Shown: one piece after another, positions 6,694-15,967 of the stretch
Layout: every line of letters begins with the position of its first letter
Numbering within the stretch: position 1 is the stretch's first letter
Translations under genes and position numbers: made by a program
The notes under the pieces: generated by a model
What the model was told of the DNA's origin: nothing
The model's input: the letters and a program-made list of their open reading frames with translations, nothing else
Database searches by the model: none
Source: Thermoplasmata archaeon
GTDB taxonomy: Archaea > Thermoplasmatota > Thermoplasmata > Methanomassiliicoccales > Methanomethylophilaceae
Direction: 5' to 3'
NCBI GenBank assembly: GCA_015063225.1
Contig: SUSU01000001.1
Span: 1-58,445, forward strand
DNA length: 58,445 nt

Positions 6694-9642
6694 TCATCTC
6701 CTCCTGTGTATCGGGTGGATGATGCGGAACCTGGAGTAGTCCGAGCGGTCCGCAAGGAACAGTCTCATGTGGGTGATGTCGGAGTCCTCCTTCGGCAGGA
6801 AGAACGCCCCGCGGGCGACCCCGTTCGCCAGGAGGACGGGGTCGTCGGATCTCCACACGACCTCCCCGTCGGTGGCCTTTAGGGGTATGCCCTCCCTGGT
6901 GCGGACCATGACGCAGCAGGGCAGGTTCCCGGCATCCGGGCAGGTGATGGTGATCTGGACCTCGGTCTTGGTGCGGTCGTTGCGGGACGGGGTGGCGGTG
7001 ACGGTGTAGGTGATCCTCCTGAATCCCTCGCCCCAGATGTTGGTGGTCACGGCGTTGGACGCCATGTGCTTGCCGCTGATCTCGTAGACCGCGACGAGCT
7101 TCACGGTGCATCTGCTGGCGTGTCCGAGCGTGACGCGGACGGTGCTCTCCGTCTCCCCGGGGTTCCTCTTCACCTCCAGCCTCCTGTTGTCGATGGATGC
7201 GATCGCCCCGACTGACCCCACGGGCCAGGGGAAGGTGAGCAGGACGCTGTCGCCGTCGTTCCTGCGGGTGACCCCGGAGATGGGGAGCAGGTTCGCGACG
7301 AGGACGCAGTCCCCGACAATGCCGACGGTGCCGGCGGTGATGACGGGGGTGACGAACCCCGACTCGCCCGGGGGTATGCGGAAGGTCATCCTCTCCTCCT
7401 CGGAGGCCACGGGCTCCAGTTCCGTCGTCCAGGATTCGATGTCCTTCATGGGGGTGATGCGTCCGGGGAGCTCGTGGCGGACGGCCGAGAAGAACAGCCT
7501 GACCGGGGATTCGGAGCTCCATTCGGCGGTGTAGAGGCCGGATTTCCTGTCCCAGGAGATCTCCAGGTCGGTGACGGGGTCGGGATAGGCGTTGGTGTCG
7601 GCGTGGAACACGGTCCCGGACGACCGGCCGCCGTTCTCGTATTCGGCGATGAAGAGGTATGAGAAGGACTCGTTCCCGCGGAGGCCTCTGTCCTCGAAGC
7701 CCGTGTCGCCCGCGGAGATCTCGACCTCCTCCTCGGCGCCGGCGGCGAAACCGGACCTCTTCCTCCAGACGCGCACGCGGACGCAGCCCTCGGGTTTGGT
7801 GTATTCGGCGCGTATCCCGTCCTCGATGGGGGTGAGCCTGACGTTGGTGACCTCCCTCACGAGGACGCAGGGCCCGGCCACGGCGTAATCGTCGGAGAGG
7901 ATGCCCCAGCGGCGGGAGTGTATGCGGTAGAAACAGCTCGCCCCGGGCTCGGCGGATGTATCGAGCCAGATGCCCTTGTCCGTTTCCACGGCGGGGATGG
8001 TCTCGCTGTTCACCTCCGGCACCGATCCGATGCCGCGGTAGATGCAGAACACCATCCCCCTGCGGTCGGCGGGCACGGAGTAGGAGACGACTATGCCGTC
8101 GGTGTGCAGCTGCGCATTCCCGTCGGCGGGCCCCATCGGGGGGCGGGTGCTGAGGGCCGCCAGGGCCTCGGGGTGGTCCGGGCAGACCTCGGCGGCGCTG
8201 ATGTAGTCCTCCTCCCCGGAGGCGGAGACGCAGATGGCGTCTGCCTCGGAGACCGCGGCGCAGGCCTTCTCGTAACGCGGGCCTATCTCGGCGTCGTCGG
8301 CGAGGAACGGGAACTCCGTGAGGGATTCGTCCACGAGGGCGCGGAGGCCGTGGAAACGGCGGCTCCTGAAGAGGGCGGAGGTCTCCTCCCTGACGGAGGC
8401 GAGCTTCTCGGAGACCCTGCGGGCGTCCTCCTCCAGCGTACCGTATCCGTGGTGGGGGTATTCCGCGCGCAGTTCCGCGATGGTCTTCTCGGCCTCCTCG
8501 GTCCTTCCGCAGGAGAGGGCCTCCCTGGCAGTGGTCACGAGGGCGTCGACTCTGGAGAATGATTCCGCGAAGGGGATCTTGCATCCGGTGCAGACGCTGC
8601 CGGACGCGTTCTGGACGGTGCCGCAGACCGGGCACACGATGCGGACGGGGGCGCCGCAGTATGCACAGGCGCAGGCACCGTCCTCGGTGACGGCGTTGAG
8701 CGCCTTGCAGGAGGGGCAGAGTACGAGGCTGGACTCCTCGAGGGAGAAGTTGGCGGGGTATCCGCGGGAGAAACAGTAGTTCTCGAGAATCCTCACCGCT
8801 AGGTCCTGGTCTGGGACGTCGGTGAGCATGGTGGTGATGAGGTTCCTGGTGTAGTCAGGGGTGAAACCGACCCCCGAGTCCTGGTCGAGCATCTCGAGGG
8901 CGGGCTCGATGGCGCGCATGGTCTCGCCGTAGAGCCTCACCTTGGACACCTCGTCCGCGGTGCGGATGCTGTGGAGCTTCACGATGGCGTCGTTGTACGC
9001 GTCCCATCCGGGTACCTCGTGCTTGGCGAGGCGTTCCCTCTTGGCGTATATCTCGTCGATGTGGGCGAAGTAAACGTTGGTGTCGGTCTCCCCGTCCAGC
9101 GGATCGAGGTCGAAGTTGAGGCCGGGGATGGCGAGGATGTCGTTGATGAACTCCTCGGGGGTGTAGCACCCCATGTTCCTGAGGCAGCTGAACACGGTGA
9201 TTATCTGGCTGGTTGCAGCCTCGTCCAGCTTGCTGTTGAAGATCCCGGACGCCTTGATGAGGTCCTCCACGGTGAGCCCGTCCCATTTCATCTGCTGGAG
9301 GACCTTGGCGGCGAGCGTGGTGATGACCCTGGACTTCCCGCTGGTGTTGGTCACGGTGCAGCGGCGGAGGTGGGACGCCTTCGCGGCCACGATCCTGCGG
9401 GCGTTCTCGAACTCCGCATGGCGGAGAACGTCGTTGCGGAGGACGGACCTCATGTCGGGAATGCGGGCGATGAGGTCGTTGTACTGCATGTTCATGCGGG
9501 CGGAGGACCGGTTCTGGAGCTTCTTCTCCCATTCCGGGCGGAGCCTGTCGATGGCGGCGTCCGCGTCCGCGGGGTCGAAGGATTCCTCCTTGAACGGGTT
9601 GATCCCGAGGGCCTGACAGTAGTTCATGCGTTCGGCCGCCAT
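6694..9642 (-). CDS. Large scaffold protein: helical head, zinc ribbons, Fn3-like domains
   Basis: A 982-residue protein with no recognised full-length family. Residues 1-75 (NYCQALGINPF, then a predicted helical pair ending IPDMRSVLRN) look like a degenerate J-like or helical docking head without an HPD motif. Residues about 309-354 hold a treble zinc-ribbon cluster (CPSC, CAYC, CPVC, CTGC). About 360-460 is helical. From about 470 to the end are repeated beta-rich, fibronectin-III-like segments. It starts at a TGATG overlap with the Hsp70-VWA stop and leads into the GTPase gene. I infer an adaptor that ties the Hsp70s to a target; function unknown. Confidence 0.75.
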   Translation of the reverse strand: MAAERMNYCQALGINPFKEESFDPADADAAIDRLRPEWEKKLQNRSSARMNMQYNDLIARIPDMRSVLRNDVLRHAEFENARRIVAAKASHLRRCTVTNTSGKSRVITTLAAKVLQQMKWDGLTVEDLIKASGIFNSKLDEAATSQIITVFSCLRNMGCYTPEEFINDILAIPGLNFDLDPLDGETDTNVYFAHIDEIYAKRERLAKHEVPGWDAYNDAIVKLHSIRTADEVSKVRLYGETMRAIEPALEMLDQDSGVGFTPDYTRNLITTMLTDVPDQDLAVRILENYCFSRGYPANFSLEESSLVLCPSCKALNAVTEDGACACAYCGAPVRIVCPVCGTVQNASGSVCTGCKIPFAESFSRVDALVTTAREALSCGRTEEAEKTIAELRAEYPHHGYGTLEEDARRVSEKLASVREETSALFRSRRFHGLRALVDESLTEFPFLADDAEIGPRYEKACAAVSEADAICVSASGEEDYISAAEVCPDHPEALAALSTRPPMGPADGNAQLHTDGIVVSYSVPADRRGMVFCIYRGIGSVPEVNSETIPAVETDKGIWLDTSAEPGASCFYRIHSRRWGILSDDYAVAGPCVLVREVTNVRLTPIEDGIRAEYTKPEGCVRVRVWRKRSGFAAGAEEEVEISAGDTGFEDRGLRGNESFSYLFIAEYENGGRSSGTVFHADTNAYPDPVTDLEISWDRKSGLYTAEWSSESPVRLFFSAVRHELPGRITPMKDIESWTTELEPVASEEERMTFRIPPGESGFVTPVITAGTVGIVGDCVLVANLLPISGVTRRNDGDSVLLTFPWPVGSVGAIASIDNRRLEVKRNPGETESTVRVTLGHASRCTVKLVAVYEISGKHMASNAVTTNIWGEGFRRITYTVTATPSRNDRTKTEVQITITCPDAGNLPCCVMVRTREGIPLKATDGEVVWRSDDPVLLANGVARGAFFLPKEDSDITHMRLFLADRSDYSRFRIIHPIHRRR

Positions 9643-11699
9643 CAGTGCATCTCCCTGAGTCCGGTGGCCTTGTTGCGGACGGCTATGGCGATCGTGTCGG
9701 TGACGTTCTTGAGGTTGTCCACCGTGGTGAATATGGAGTCGGCGTCCATGTCGGACAGCTGCTTGATGAAGGACCTGTCGGGATTGTCCCCGTAGCAGAC
9801 AGTGAACAGGACGATCCTCTTCTCCTCGCGGAGGTCCCTGGCGGAGTTGACGGCGTGGTTGCGCGATTCCCACACCCCGTCGGTGATGACGATGGCGAAC
9901 GTGGCCCCCTTCATGGAGGGGCTCATGTCGAGGAGGTCCTCCAGCGGGTCGGCGGCGGTGCCGGTGCCGTAGCGGCTGAGGAAACCGGTCTTGATGCGGT
10001 CCACGGAACCCATGAACTCCTCGAGGGGCGCCCCGGGCCCGCACTCCAGGCGGGTCCTGTCGGCGAAGCCCATGAGGGTGAAGGTGGTGGTCTCGCCGTT
10101 AAGCTTCTCGGCGAGGTTGCGGATGCATTCCTTGACCTTGTCGATGTGCGGCCACATGCTGCGGGACAGGTCGGCGATGAAGACGACCTCCTTGGCGATG
10201 GAGCCGATGTTGCTGTCCATGGTCTGGTTGCGGGGCGAGAAGTGCATCCACGCCATGTCCGACACGGCGTCGTTCTTGATGACCGTGAGTTCTGTGTCCC
10301 CGTGCTTCGCAGTGACGTTGACCATCCCCTCCTTGTCGTACGAGAGGGTGATGTCGAACACCATCCCGGTCCCGGGGTTCTCGAACCCCGTGACGGTACG
10401 TTTGGCGAGGACCGTGCAGTCCGTCGGCGCCTGGCTCTCGCCCTGGAGGACGTAGACGTCCAGGTGGTCGGTGATGTTGTTCTCGCGGATGCGGAGATGG
10501 CCGGTGCAGCTGACCGGGATCTTGCTCCCCTTGGGGATGAGGATCGTGTTGTAGTAGTGCTCCCCGTCGTTGCTCTCGGTGAGCAGTCCGAGGCTGATGG
10601 AGGTGGAGTCGCTGACCGTGAGCTCCGTGAGCCCGGTCTCCCTGTTGTTGAGGAGGGCGGCGGCGAGGGCGGCGCCCTTGGCCACGGCGGTGTCGACCTC
10701 CTCGGGGTCGAGCTCCACGACGTTGTCGAAACCGTGTTCCGCCAGGTACCTGCGGATGTAGGGCATGCGGGTGGAGCCGCCGACGAGGATGACCTCGTCC
10801 ACGGATGCGGGGTCGAGACGTTCCCCGTCCACGGTGACCTCGTCGATGACGTCCATGGTCGCGACCATGAGGTGGGATGTGGCGGTCTCGAAGTCCTCCC
10901 TTGTGACCCTGTAGGTCTGCTTCTCCCCGGCGTACTCGATCTCGTAGTCGACGGATTCCTGGGTGGAGAGCAGTTTCTTGTAGGCGTCCGCGCGGTCGAG
11001 CAGCTTCTCCCTGACGGCGGAGTCGTCGCCGGGGTTGATGCCGAAATCGGCCTCGAAGCGTTCGCAGACGAAATCGAGCAGGGCGGCGTTCCAGTTGTTG
11101 CCCCCCAGGAGATGGTTGCCCGCGGTTCCCACGACCTCTATGGTGCGGTCCCCGACGCGGCAGACGGTGACGTCTATGGTCCCTCCGCCGAGGTCGTAGA
11201 CCATGATGGTCTGCCTGTTGGTCCTGCGGTAGCCGTATGAGATGGCGGCCGCGGTGGGTTCGTTCATCACGCGGACGTCGGGGATCCCGGCGCTGATGGC
11301 CGCGTTCTTTGCGGCGTTGCGCTGGATGTCGTTGAAATAAGCGGGGACGGTGATTATCGCCGACTCGATAGGCTCGCCGGCGACCTCCTCAGCGGTGGCG
11401 GCGAGGTGCCTGTAGAGGATGCTGTAGAGGTCGGAGGAGTAGTACTCTTTCCCTCCGAGCTTGTATTTAGTCTCCATCCCGAGGGTCTTCTTGAAGTCCG
11501 TGACGCATTCCGGACCGTTCTCGAGGAGACGGGTGTGGGCGGCCCATCCGGCTAGGGGGGCGGAGCTGTTTTCGAAGCAGAGGACGGAGGGTGTGAGCTC
11601 AAGCCCCTCCTTGTTCAGGATAACGGATGCATCCGAAATCGACGGATCGTACTTCGCGACCACCGAAAACGTCGTGCCTAGGTCTATGCCTACCTTCAT
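9642..11699 (-). CDS. Hsp70 fused to a von Willebrand factor A domain
   Basis: A 685-residue fusion. Residues about 1-350 are a complete Hsp70 ATPase domain (GIDLGTTFSVV, MNEPTAAAISYGY, DLGGGTIDVTV, LVGGSTRMPYI). About 360-475 is a beta substrate-binding domain. In place of the lid, residues about 500-680 form a VWA domain with the MIDAS motif DLSRS at 510-514, a threonine in RYGTGTAADP and the strand IVITDGVW, so it should bind a divalent cation and a protein ligand. It is the first gene of the operon; the minus-strand TATA CTTTATCTA at 11731-11740 gives a roughly 10-nt leader. No signal peptide. Confidence 0.93.
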   Translation of the reverse strand: MKVGIDLGTTFSVVAKYDPSISDASVILNKEGLELTPSVLCFENSSAPLAGWAAHTRLLENGPECVTDFKKTLGMETKYKLGGKEYYSSDLYSILYRHLAATAEEVAGEPIESAIITVPAYFNDIQRNAAKNAAISAGIPDVRVMNEPTAAAISYGYRRTNRQTIMVYDLGGGTIDVTVCRVGDRTIEVVGTAGNHLLGGNNWNAALLDFVCERFEADFGINPGDDSAVREKLLDRADAYKKLLSTQESVDYEIEYAGEKQTYRVTREDFETATSHLMVATMDVIDEVTVDGERLDPASVDEVILVGGSTRMPYIRRYLAEHGFDNVVELDPEEVDTAVAKGAALAAALLNNRETGLTELTVSDSTSISLGLLTESNDGEHYYNTILIPKGSKIPVSCTGHLRIRENNITDHLDVYVLQGESQAPTDCTVLAKRTVTGFENPGTGMVFDITLSYDKEGMVNVTAKHGDTELTVIKNDAVSDMAWMHFSPRNQTMDSNIGSIAKEVVFIADLSRSMWPHIDKVKECIRNLAEKLNGETTTFTLMGFADRTRLECGPGAPLEEFMGSVDRIKTGFLSRYGTGTAADPLEDLLDMSPSMKGATFAIVITDGVWESRNHAVNSARDLREEKRIVLFTVCYGDNPDRSFIKQLSDMDADSIFTTVDNLKNVTDTIAIAVRNKATGLREMH

Positions 11700-11782
11700 C
11701 TGTGCATCCCTATAACCACATCAACATGTGGTAGATAAAGATGATTTATCGATGCTGGAAAAGGCGTTCTGTCCGAAAGTGC

Positions 11783-14113
11783 TCATTCTTCCTTCTCGGG
11801 CTTCTTTTCGCAGTGTGAATGGCAGTGGCATCTCTCATCGTGCTCATGCTCGTGGGGATGTTCGTGGCAATGGCATTCGTCCTCATCATCATTACCGTGT
11901 TCGTGATGGTGCTCATGCTCATGGCAGTGGCATTCGTCCTCATCGTCATGGCAGCATCCGCAGCGACATTCCTCCGCTGGGGCCGTCTGTGCGGCGGGGA
12001 TCCTGGGGCCGGAACCCATGGCCCTCATGGCGTTGAGGATGCAGATTATCAGCACTCCGACGTCGCCGATGATGGCGATCCACATGTTCGTCAGGCCGAA
12101 AGGCGTAGCGATCATGATGCCGAACTTCGCGGCAAGAGCCAGTATGATGTTCTCGGTCACGACCCTCTGGGTCTTTTTAGAAATGTCGATGGCCTTGGGT
12201 ATGCGGGAGGGCATGTCGTCGATGATGACGACGTCGGCTGCCTCGACGGCCGCATCTGACCCGACCGCTCCCATGGCGATGCCCACGTCGGCCCTGGCGA
12301 GGGAGGGGGAATCGTTGATCCCGTCCCCCACGAAGACCGTGGTCCCGCCCGACGCGGACATTATGCTCTCCAGCTCCGTGATCTTGTCGGCTGGGAGCAT
12401 CCCTGCCTTGTATCCGTCGAGTCCGAGGGTTTCGGACGTGGCCTTTCCCGCGGCCTCGTTGTCTCCGGTGAGCATGAACGTCCTGACCCCGTCCTTCCTG
12501 AGTCTGGCGACGGCCTCGGCGGAATCGTCCTTTATCCTGTCGGAGATGAGGATATGGCCTGCGTACCTTCCGTCTGCCGAGACGTAGATGTCCGTTCCCG
12601 CGCCCTCGCATGTTCCGGGGACTTCGATGCCTTCATCGGACATCAGCATGCGGCTGCCGACGGTGACCTTTCTCCCGTCCACGACGGCTCTGACACCTTT
12701 CCCTCCGACGACGACCGCATCCGATACGCGTGCCGCATCGGGTGCGGAGCCGCGGTATGCGAGGATGGATTTGGCGATGGGGTGGGTGGAGAACATCTCT
12801 GCGCAGGCGGCGAGGTCCGTCACGGTGTTCTCGTCGAAACCCTCCGCGGGGTCTACCGAACGCACGGAGAAGCTCCCGTCGGTGAGGGTACCGGTCTTGT
12901 CGAACACCACGGTGTCCGCATGAGCCAGGGATTCGATGCAGGTGCTCCCTTTAACGAGGATGTAGTTCTTGGAGGCGTTCCCGATGCCGCAGAAGTAGGT
13001 GAGGGGGACGCTGACCACGAGGGCGCATGGGCAGGATACCACAAGGAAGATGATTGCCATCTCGATCCACCTGGACCAGTCGGAGGTGGCGAGTCCCCCG
13101 CCGACCGCCAGCAGGGCGGCGCAGAGGACCACCGCGGGGGTGTAGACCCTGGCGAAACGTGTGATGAATTTCTCGGACCTAGACTTCTTCGCCGCGGATT
13201 CCTCTATCAGTTCGAGCATCTTGCGGGCGGAGGAGTCCTCGTACGGTTTGTCCGCACGGATGGTGACGGCGGAATCGGTGTTTATGAAACCGCTGAGCAC
13301 CGCGTCCCCCTCGGAGATGGCGCGCGGGACGGATTCGCCGGTGAGGGCCTTGGTATCCGCCAGGCTGCTTCCGGAAATCACGGTCCCGTCCACGGGGAAG
13401 GTCTCCCCGGGGCGGACCACGACCGAGTCCCCGACGGCCACCTCTCTGGGGTGTACGGTGACGACCTTCCCGTCGCGGAAGACGGAGGCATGGGTGATCT
13501 TCAGACCCACCAGCCTCTTCACGTCGCGGCGGGTGGAATCGACCGCGCGGTCCTCGAACCATTCGCCGATAAGATAGAAAGTCATCACCGCTACGGATTC
13601 GGTGTAGAACTGGGTGATTATCGCCGCAACCGTCGCTATGGCCATCAGCAGATGCTCGTCAAGGAATCCTCCCCTGACGAGGTTCTTGGCCCCGCTGATG
13701 AAGACGCTGTATCCGACGATGGCTAGAACGACCGTGTAGATCGCTTGGAGCCAGATGGTGTCGATTCCGACATCGATGATGCCGTATTCTAGGGTAATCC
13801 CGAGGATCACGAACACCATTCCGAGGACGATGCGGAACACGAAACCGTGGCCGAACTCCTTCTCCTCGTCCTCCTCTTCGTCCTCTTCATCGTCATCGTA
13901 GGGCCAGAAGCGAAAGTCGCTCTCGGCCGCGACCGCGGCCTCCCCTACCCTCGCCATGACCTCGTCGAAGCGTTCGTCGGCAATCTCGATGAACATCTTC
14001 CTCTCGATGAAGGCAACCGTGACGGAATCCACGCCTTCCACTTTGGATATAGCCTCCTCGACCTCGCGGGCGCAGTTGGCGCAGTCAATCTCGATGCCGT
14101 AGACCTTCCTCAT
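11783..14113 (-). CDS. Zn/Cd/Pb-type P1B heavy-metal exporting ATPase
   Basis: A 776-residue transporter. An N-terminal HMA domain has the metal site GIEIDCANCAREVEE, followed by an acidic linker (DDDEEDEEEDEE), P-type helices, the CPC metal motif in SCPCALVVSVPL, phosphorylation site DKTGTLT, the THPIAKSIL nucleotide motif and GDGINDSPSLA. The last 60 residues are a striking His/Cys/Glu tail with many CHCHEHEH units, likely a metal sensor or buffer. CPC with this tail suggests Zn, Cd or Pb rather than Cu. Its ATG overlaps the stop of the upstream ArsR regulator by 4 nt, so the pump is expressed under that repressor. Confidence 0.93.
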   Translation of the reverse strand: MRKVYGIEIDCANCAREVEEAISKVEGVDSVTVAFIERKMFIEIADERFDEVMARVGEAAVAAESDFRFWPYDDDEEDEEEDEEKEFGHGFVFRIVLGMVFVILGITLEYGIIDVGIDTIWLQAIYTVVLAIVGYSVFISGAKNLVRGGFLDEHLLMAIATVAAIITQFYTESVAVMTFYLIGEWFEDRAVDSTRRDVKRLVGLKITHASVFRDGKVVTVHPREVAVGDSVVVRPGETFPVDGTVISGSSLADTKALTGESVPRAISEGDAVLSGFINTDSAVTIRADKPYEDSSARKMLELIEESAAKKSRSEKFITRFARVYTPAVVLCAALLAVGGGLATSDWSRWIEMAIIFLVVSCPCALVVSVPLTYFCGIGNASKNYILVKGSTCIESLAHADTVVFDKTGTLTDGSFSVRSVDPAEGFDENTVTDLAACAEMFSTHPIAKSILAYRGSAPDAARVSDAVVVGGKGVRAVVDGRKVTVGSRMLMSDEGIEVPGTCEGAGTDIYVSADGRYAGHILISDRIKDDSAEAVARLRKDGVRTFMLTGDNEAAGKATSETLGLDGYKAGMLPADKITELESIMSASGGTTVFVGDGINDSPSLARADVGIAMGAVGSDAAVEAADVVIIDDMPSRIPKAIDISKKTQRVVTENIILALAAKFGIMIATPFGLTNMWIAIIGDVGVLIICILNAMRAMGSGPRIPAAQTAPAEECRCGCCHDDEDECHCHEHEHHHEHGNDDEDECHCHEHPHEHEHDERCHCHSHCEKKPEKEE

Positions 14114-14439
14114 CTCGGCATCTCCTGCATGTGCTCCAGCGCCACGCTGAGGAGGATGTCGACGTGCTCGTCGGATATGCGGTACAGGATGCGTTTCCCG
14201 TCCCTGCGCGCCTCCACGAGGTCTGCGGTCCTCAGGGTCTTGAGCTGATGGGAGCATGCGGACATGGAGATCCCGGTGGCGTTCGCCAGGTCGTCCACGC
14301 ACATCTCCCCGTTCTTGAGGGCCCACAGCATGCGAATCCTCGTGCTGTCCCCGAATACGCGGAAAAGATCGGCGAGATCGATTACGGTCTCGTCATCGAG
14401 CAGTGCGACGTCGTTCCTCACGGTCTGTTCGTCCGTCAT
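14110..14439 (-). CDS. ArsR/SmtB-family metal-responsive repressor
   Basis: A 109-residue winged-helix protein with the ArsR pattern: ADLFRVFGDSTRIRMLWAL, CVDDLANATGISMSACSHQLKTL, DLVEARRDGKRILYRI, and a C-terminal helix ending HVDILLSVALEHMQEM whose Asp/His residues fit an alpha-5 Zn site. The ATG at 14439 is chosen because longer forms would run through the promoter. It precedes the P-type ATPase in an ATGA-coupled pair. The operator just upstream is of SmtB type, so Zn or Cd should release it. Confidence 0.92.
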   Translation of the reverse strand: MTDEQTVRNDVALLDDETVIDLADLFRVFGDSTRIRMLWALKNGEMCVDDLANATGISMSACSHQLKTLRTADLVEARRDGKRILYRISDEHVDILLSVALEHMQEMPR

Positions 14440-14464
14440 GGTCAACACTTCTATTATTGAACAA

Positions 14465-14480
14465 TTGAACATATATTCAA
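14465..14480. promoter_or_regulatory. SmtB/ArsR operator of the metal pump operon
   Basis: TTGAA-CATATA-TTCAA is a perfect inverted repeat matching the TGAA-N6-TTCA core bound by SmtB/CzrA-type ArsR proteins. It lies between the minus-strand TATA box (CATATATAC at about 14483-14491) and the expected transcript start near 14461, so bound repressor would block initiation. Confidence 0.75.
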
Positions 14481-14537
14481 GTATATATGATGTGTCCTCA
14501 CCCGTCACGTATTTGTCGTTGACGCGGATTACCGTCC

Positions 14538-15503
14538 ATGGACGAATCCCAGGCAAGGGAGCTATGCAACAGGGCGGCCGCCATCGTCGGTAACGGATGC
14601 ACACCGGAACAGGCGGCCGAGGCCGCGGGCATGTTCCGCATGGCGGCCGACGCGGGTTTCCCCGATGCCCAGTTCGGACTGGCAGAGATGATGTTCAACG
14701 GCATCGGCATGGGACGCGACATCGCCGGTGCGAAGGACCTCTACCAGAAGGCCGCCGATGGCGGGAACATCCCCGCACTGTTCCGCCTGGGAGGGATACT
14801 GTCCGAGGTCGAGGGGTTCGAGGACCTGCCGAAGGCTTTTTCCTGCATGAAACGCTGCGCCGAGGCCAGGTTCCCCCCAGCCTTCGGTGTTCTGGGGGAT
14901 ATGTTCTATTACGGTGTCGGAACGAAGGCGAATCCGAAGGAGGCCATCAACTGGTACCGTCTCGCCTCCGCCGCAGGCGATGCCGGTTCGATGTTCAAGG
15001 TCGGCTGCATGTGCCGTTCCGGCATCGGCACCGAGAAGGACGACGATGCCGCGGACGCGATGTTCATGGTCTCCGCTCAGGCGGGGATCCCCGAGGCGCA
15101 GTTCGAGGTCGGGTACGCTATGTACTCAGGCCGCATGGGCGGCAATAAGGCCGAGGCCGCGGACTGGTATTCGAAATGCGCCGACCGCATCCCGACGGCC
15201 AAGTTCAATCTCGCTACGATGTACATCGCCGGCGAGGGCGTATCGAAGGATGCCGCCAAGGCATTTGGCCTTTTCAAGGAACTCGCGGACACCTACGATG
15301 ACAAGGACTCGCTCTTCCAGGTGGCGCGCATGCTGATGGAGGGGCAGGGTACCGACCAGAATCCCGAGGAAGGGTTCCGTTACATGGCGAAGGCCGCGAA
15401 AGCGGGCAACGAGGATGCCGCGGCCATCGTGAACGGACTCCGCCGCAGGATGAACTCGCAGCTGATAACGATCGACGGTATCGAGGATGAAAAGAAAGAC
15501 TGA
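14538..15503 (+). CDS. Sel1-repeat protein
   Basis: A 321-residue helical-repeat protein with about seven Sel1-like (TPR-related) units, each of the form A..LG.MY..G.G...D...A..WY..AA..G. Examples are AQFGLAEMMFNGIGMG, AFGVLGDMFYYGVGTK and AKFNLATMYIAGEGVS. No signal peptide or membrane helix is present, so it should be cytoplasmic. Such repeats bind protein partners; no partner can be named. It is divergent from the metal-pump operon. Sel1 proteins are unusually numerous in gut Methanomassiliicoccales, and three more occur in this window. Confidence 0.92.
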   Translation: MDESQARELCNRAAAIVGNGCTPEQAAEAAGMFRMAADAGFPDAQFGLAEMMFNGIGMGRDIAGAKDLYQKAADGGNIPALFRLGGILSEVEGFEDLPKAFSCMKRCAEARFPPAFGVLGDMFYYGVGTKANPKEAINWYRLASAAGDAGSMFKVGCMCRSGIGTEKDDDAADAMFMVSAQAGIPEAQFEVGYAMYSGRMGGNKAEAADWYSKCADRIPTAKFNLATMYIAGEGVSKDAAKAFGLFKELADTYDDKDSLFQVARMLMEGQGTDQNPEEGFRYMAKAAKAGNEDAAAIVNGLRRRMNSQLITIDGIEDEKKD

Positions 15504-15505
15504 GT

Positions 15506-15700
15506 TCATTCCTGCTTGTTCGCGGAAGACTCGGACTCGGACTTCTCCTTTTTGATGGAGCAGTGCTTCGTCTCGCAACAGCAGCAGTTCTTGTCACCGC
15601 CGCAGCAACTTTCGTCCCTCATGGTCTTCCTCGTTCCGATGATGGCGAGGACGATCGCTATAATGACGACGATGAGTACGAGGAGAGTCATTGTGTTCAT
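15506..15700 (-). CDS. FeoB-associated Cys-rich membrane peptide
   Basis: A 64-residue protein: one N-terminal transmembrane helix (residues about 4-22, hydrophobic Leu/Val/Ile) followed by the Cys-rich stretch ESCCGGDKNCCCCETKHC and a charged tail. It fits the FeoB-associated Cys-rich family found beside ferrous iron transporters. The minus-strand TATA TTTTAAATAGG at 15744-15754 gives a short leader. It lies next to, and divergent from, feoAB; a second peptide of this kind follows feoB. It may bind iron at the membrane or at the FeoB pore. Confidence 0.8.
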   Translation of the reverse strand: MNTMTLLVLIVVIIAIVLAIIGTRKTMRDESCCGGDKNCCCCETKHCSIKKEKSESESSANKQE

Positions 15701-15967
15701 TCGATTCCACCTTGAGGTAATCGGCTTGCGATTGATGATGGCCTATTTAAAATGATTCAGATATTTTAGGAGTAATTAATCATCAATCCATCAAGAAAAG
15801 GATGGATGATATTCGGATTTGCACCGATTCCGAAAAAAATGCTTCAGGCGTATGACGTCCGTTGTGAATGTCTAGAATATACAGTTTTTTTGGGTGCTAC
15901 TCGAATAATATTTAATTATACCAAATAATCTTTCGTGAAAATTAGTAATGCCTAAATAATGTTATTC
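15701..15967 (+). promoter_or_regulatory. AT-rich divergent control region upstream of feoAB
   Basis: No gene is seen here. The plus strand carries TATA-like AATATTTAATTATA near 15905-15918, predicting transcription from about 15938. An 8-bp inverted repeat TCGAATAA (15901-15908) and TTATTCGA (15962-15969) brackets the start area, and TTAG-N6-CTAA (15942-15955) resembles half of a DtxR/IdeR-type iron box. All are read by eye; the regulator is unknown. Confidence 0.45.

Noticed and set aside
11783..14326. Longer P-type ATPase start at 14326
   Set aside because: The extra N-terminal residues are out-of-frame reading of the ArsR gene; the ATGA overlap at 14113 and the HMA domain start agree.
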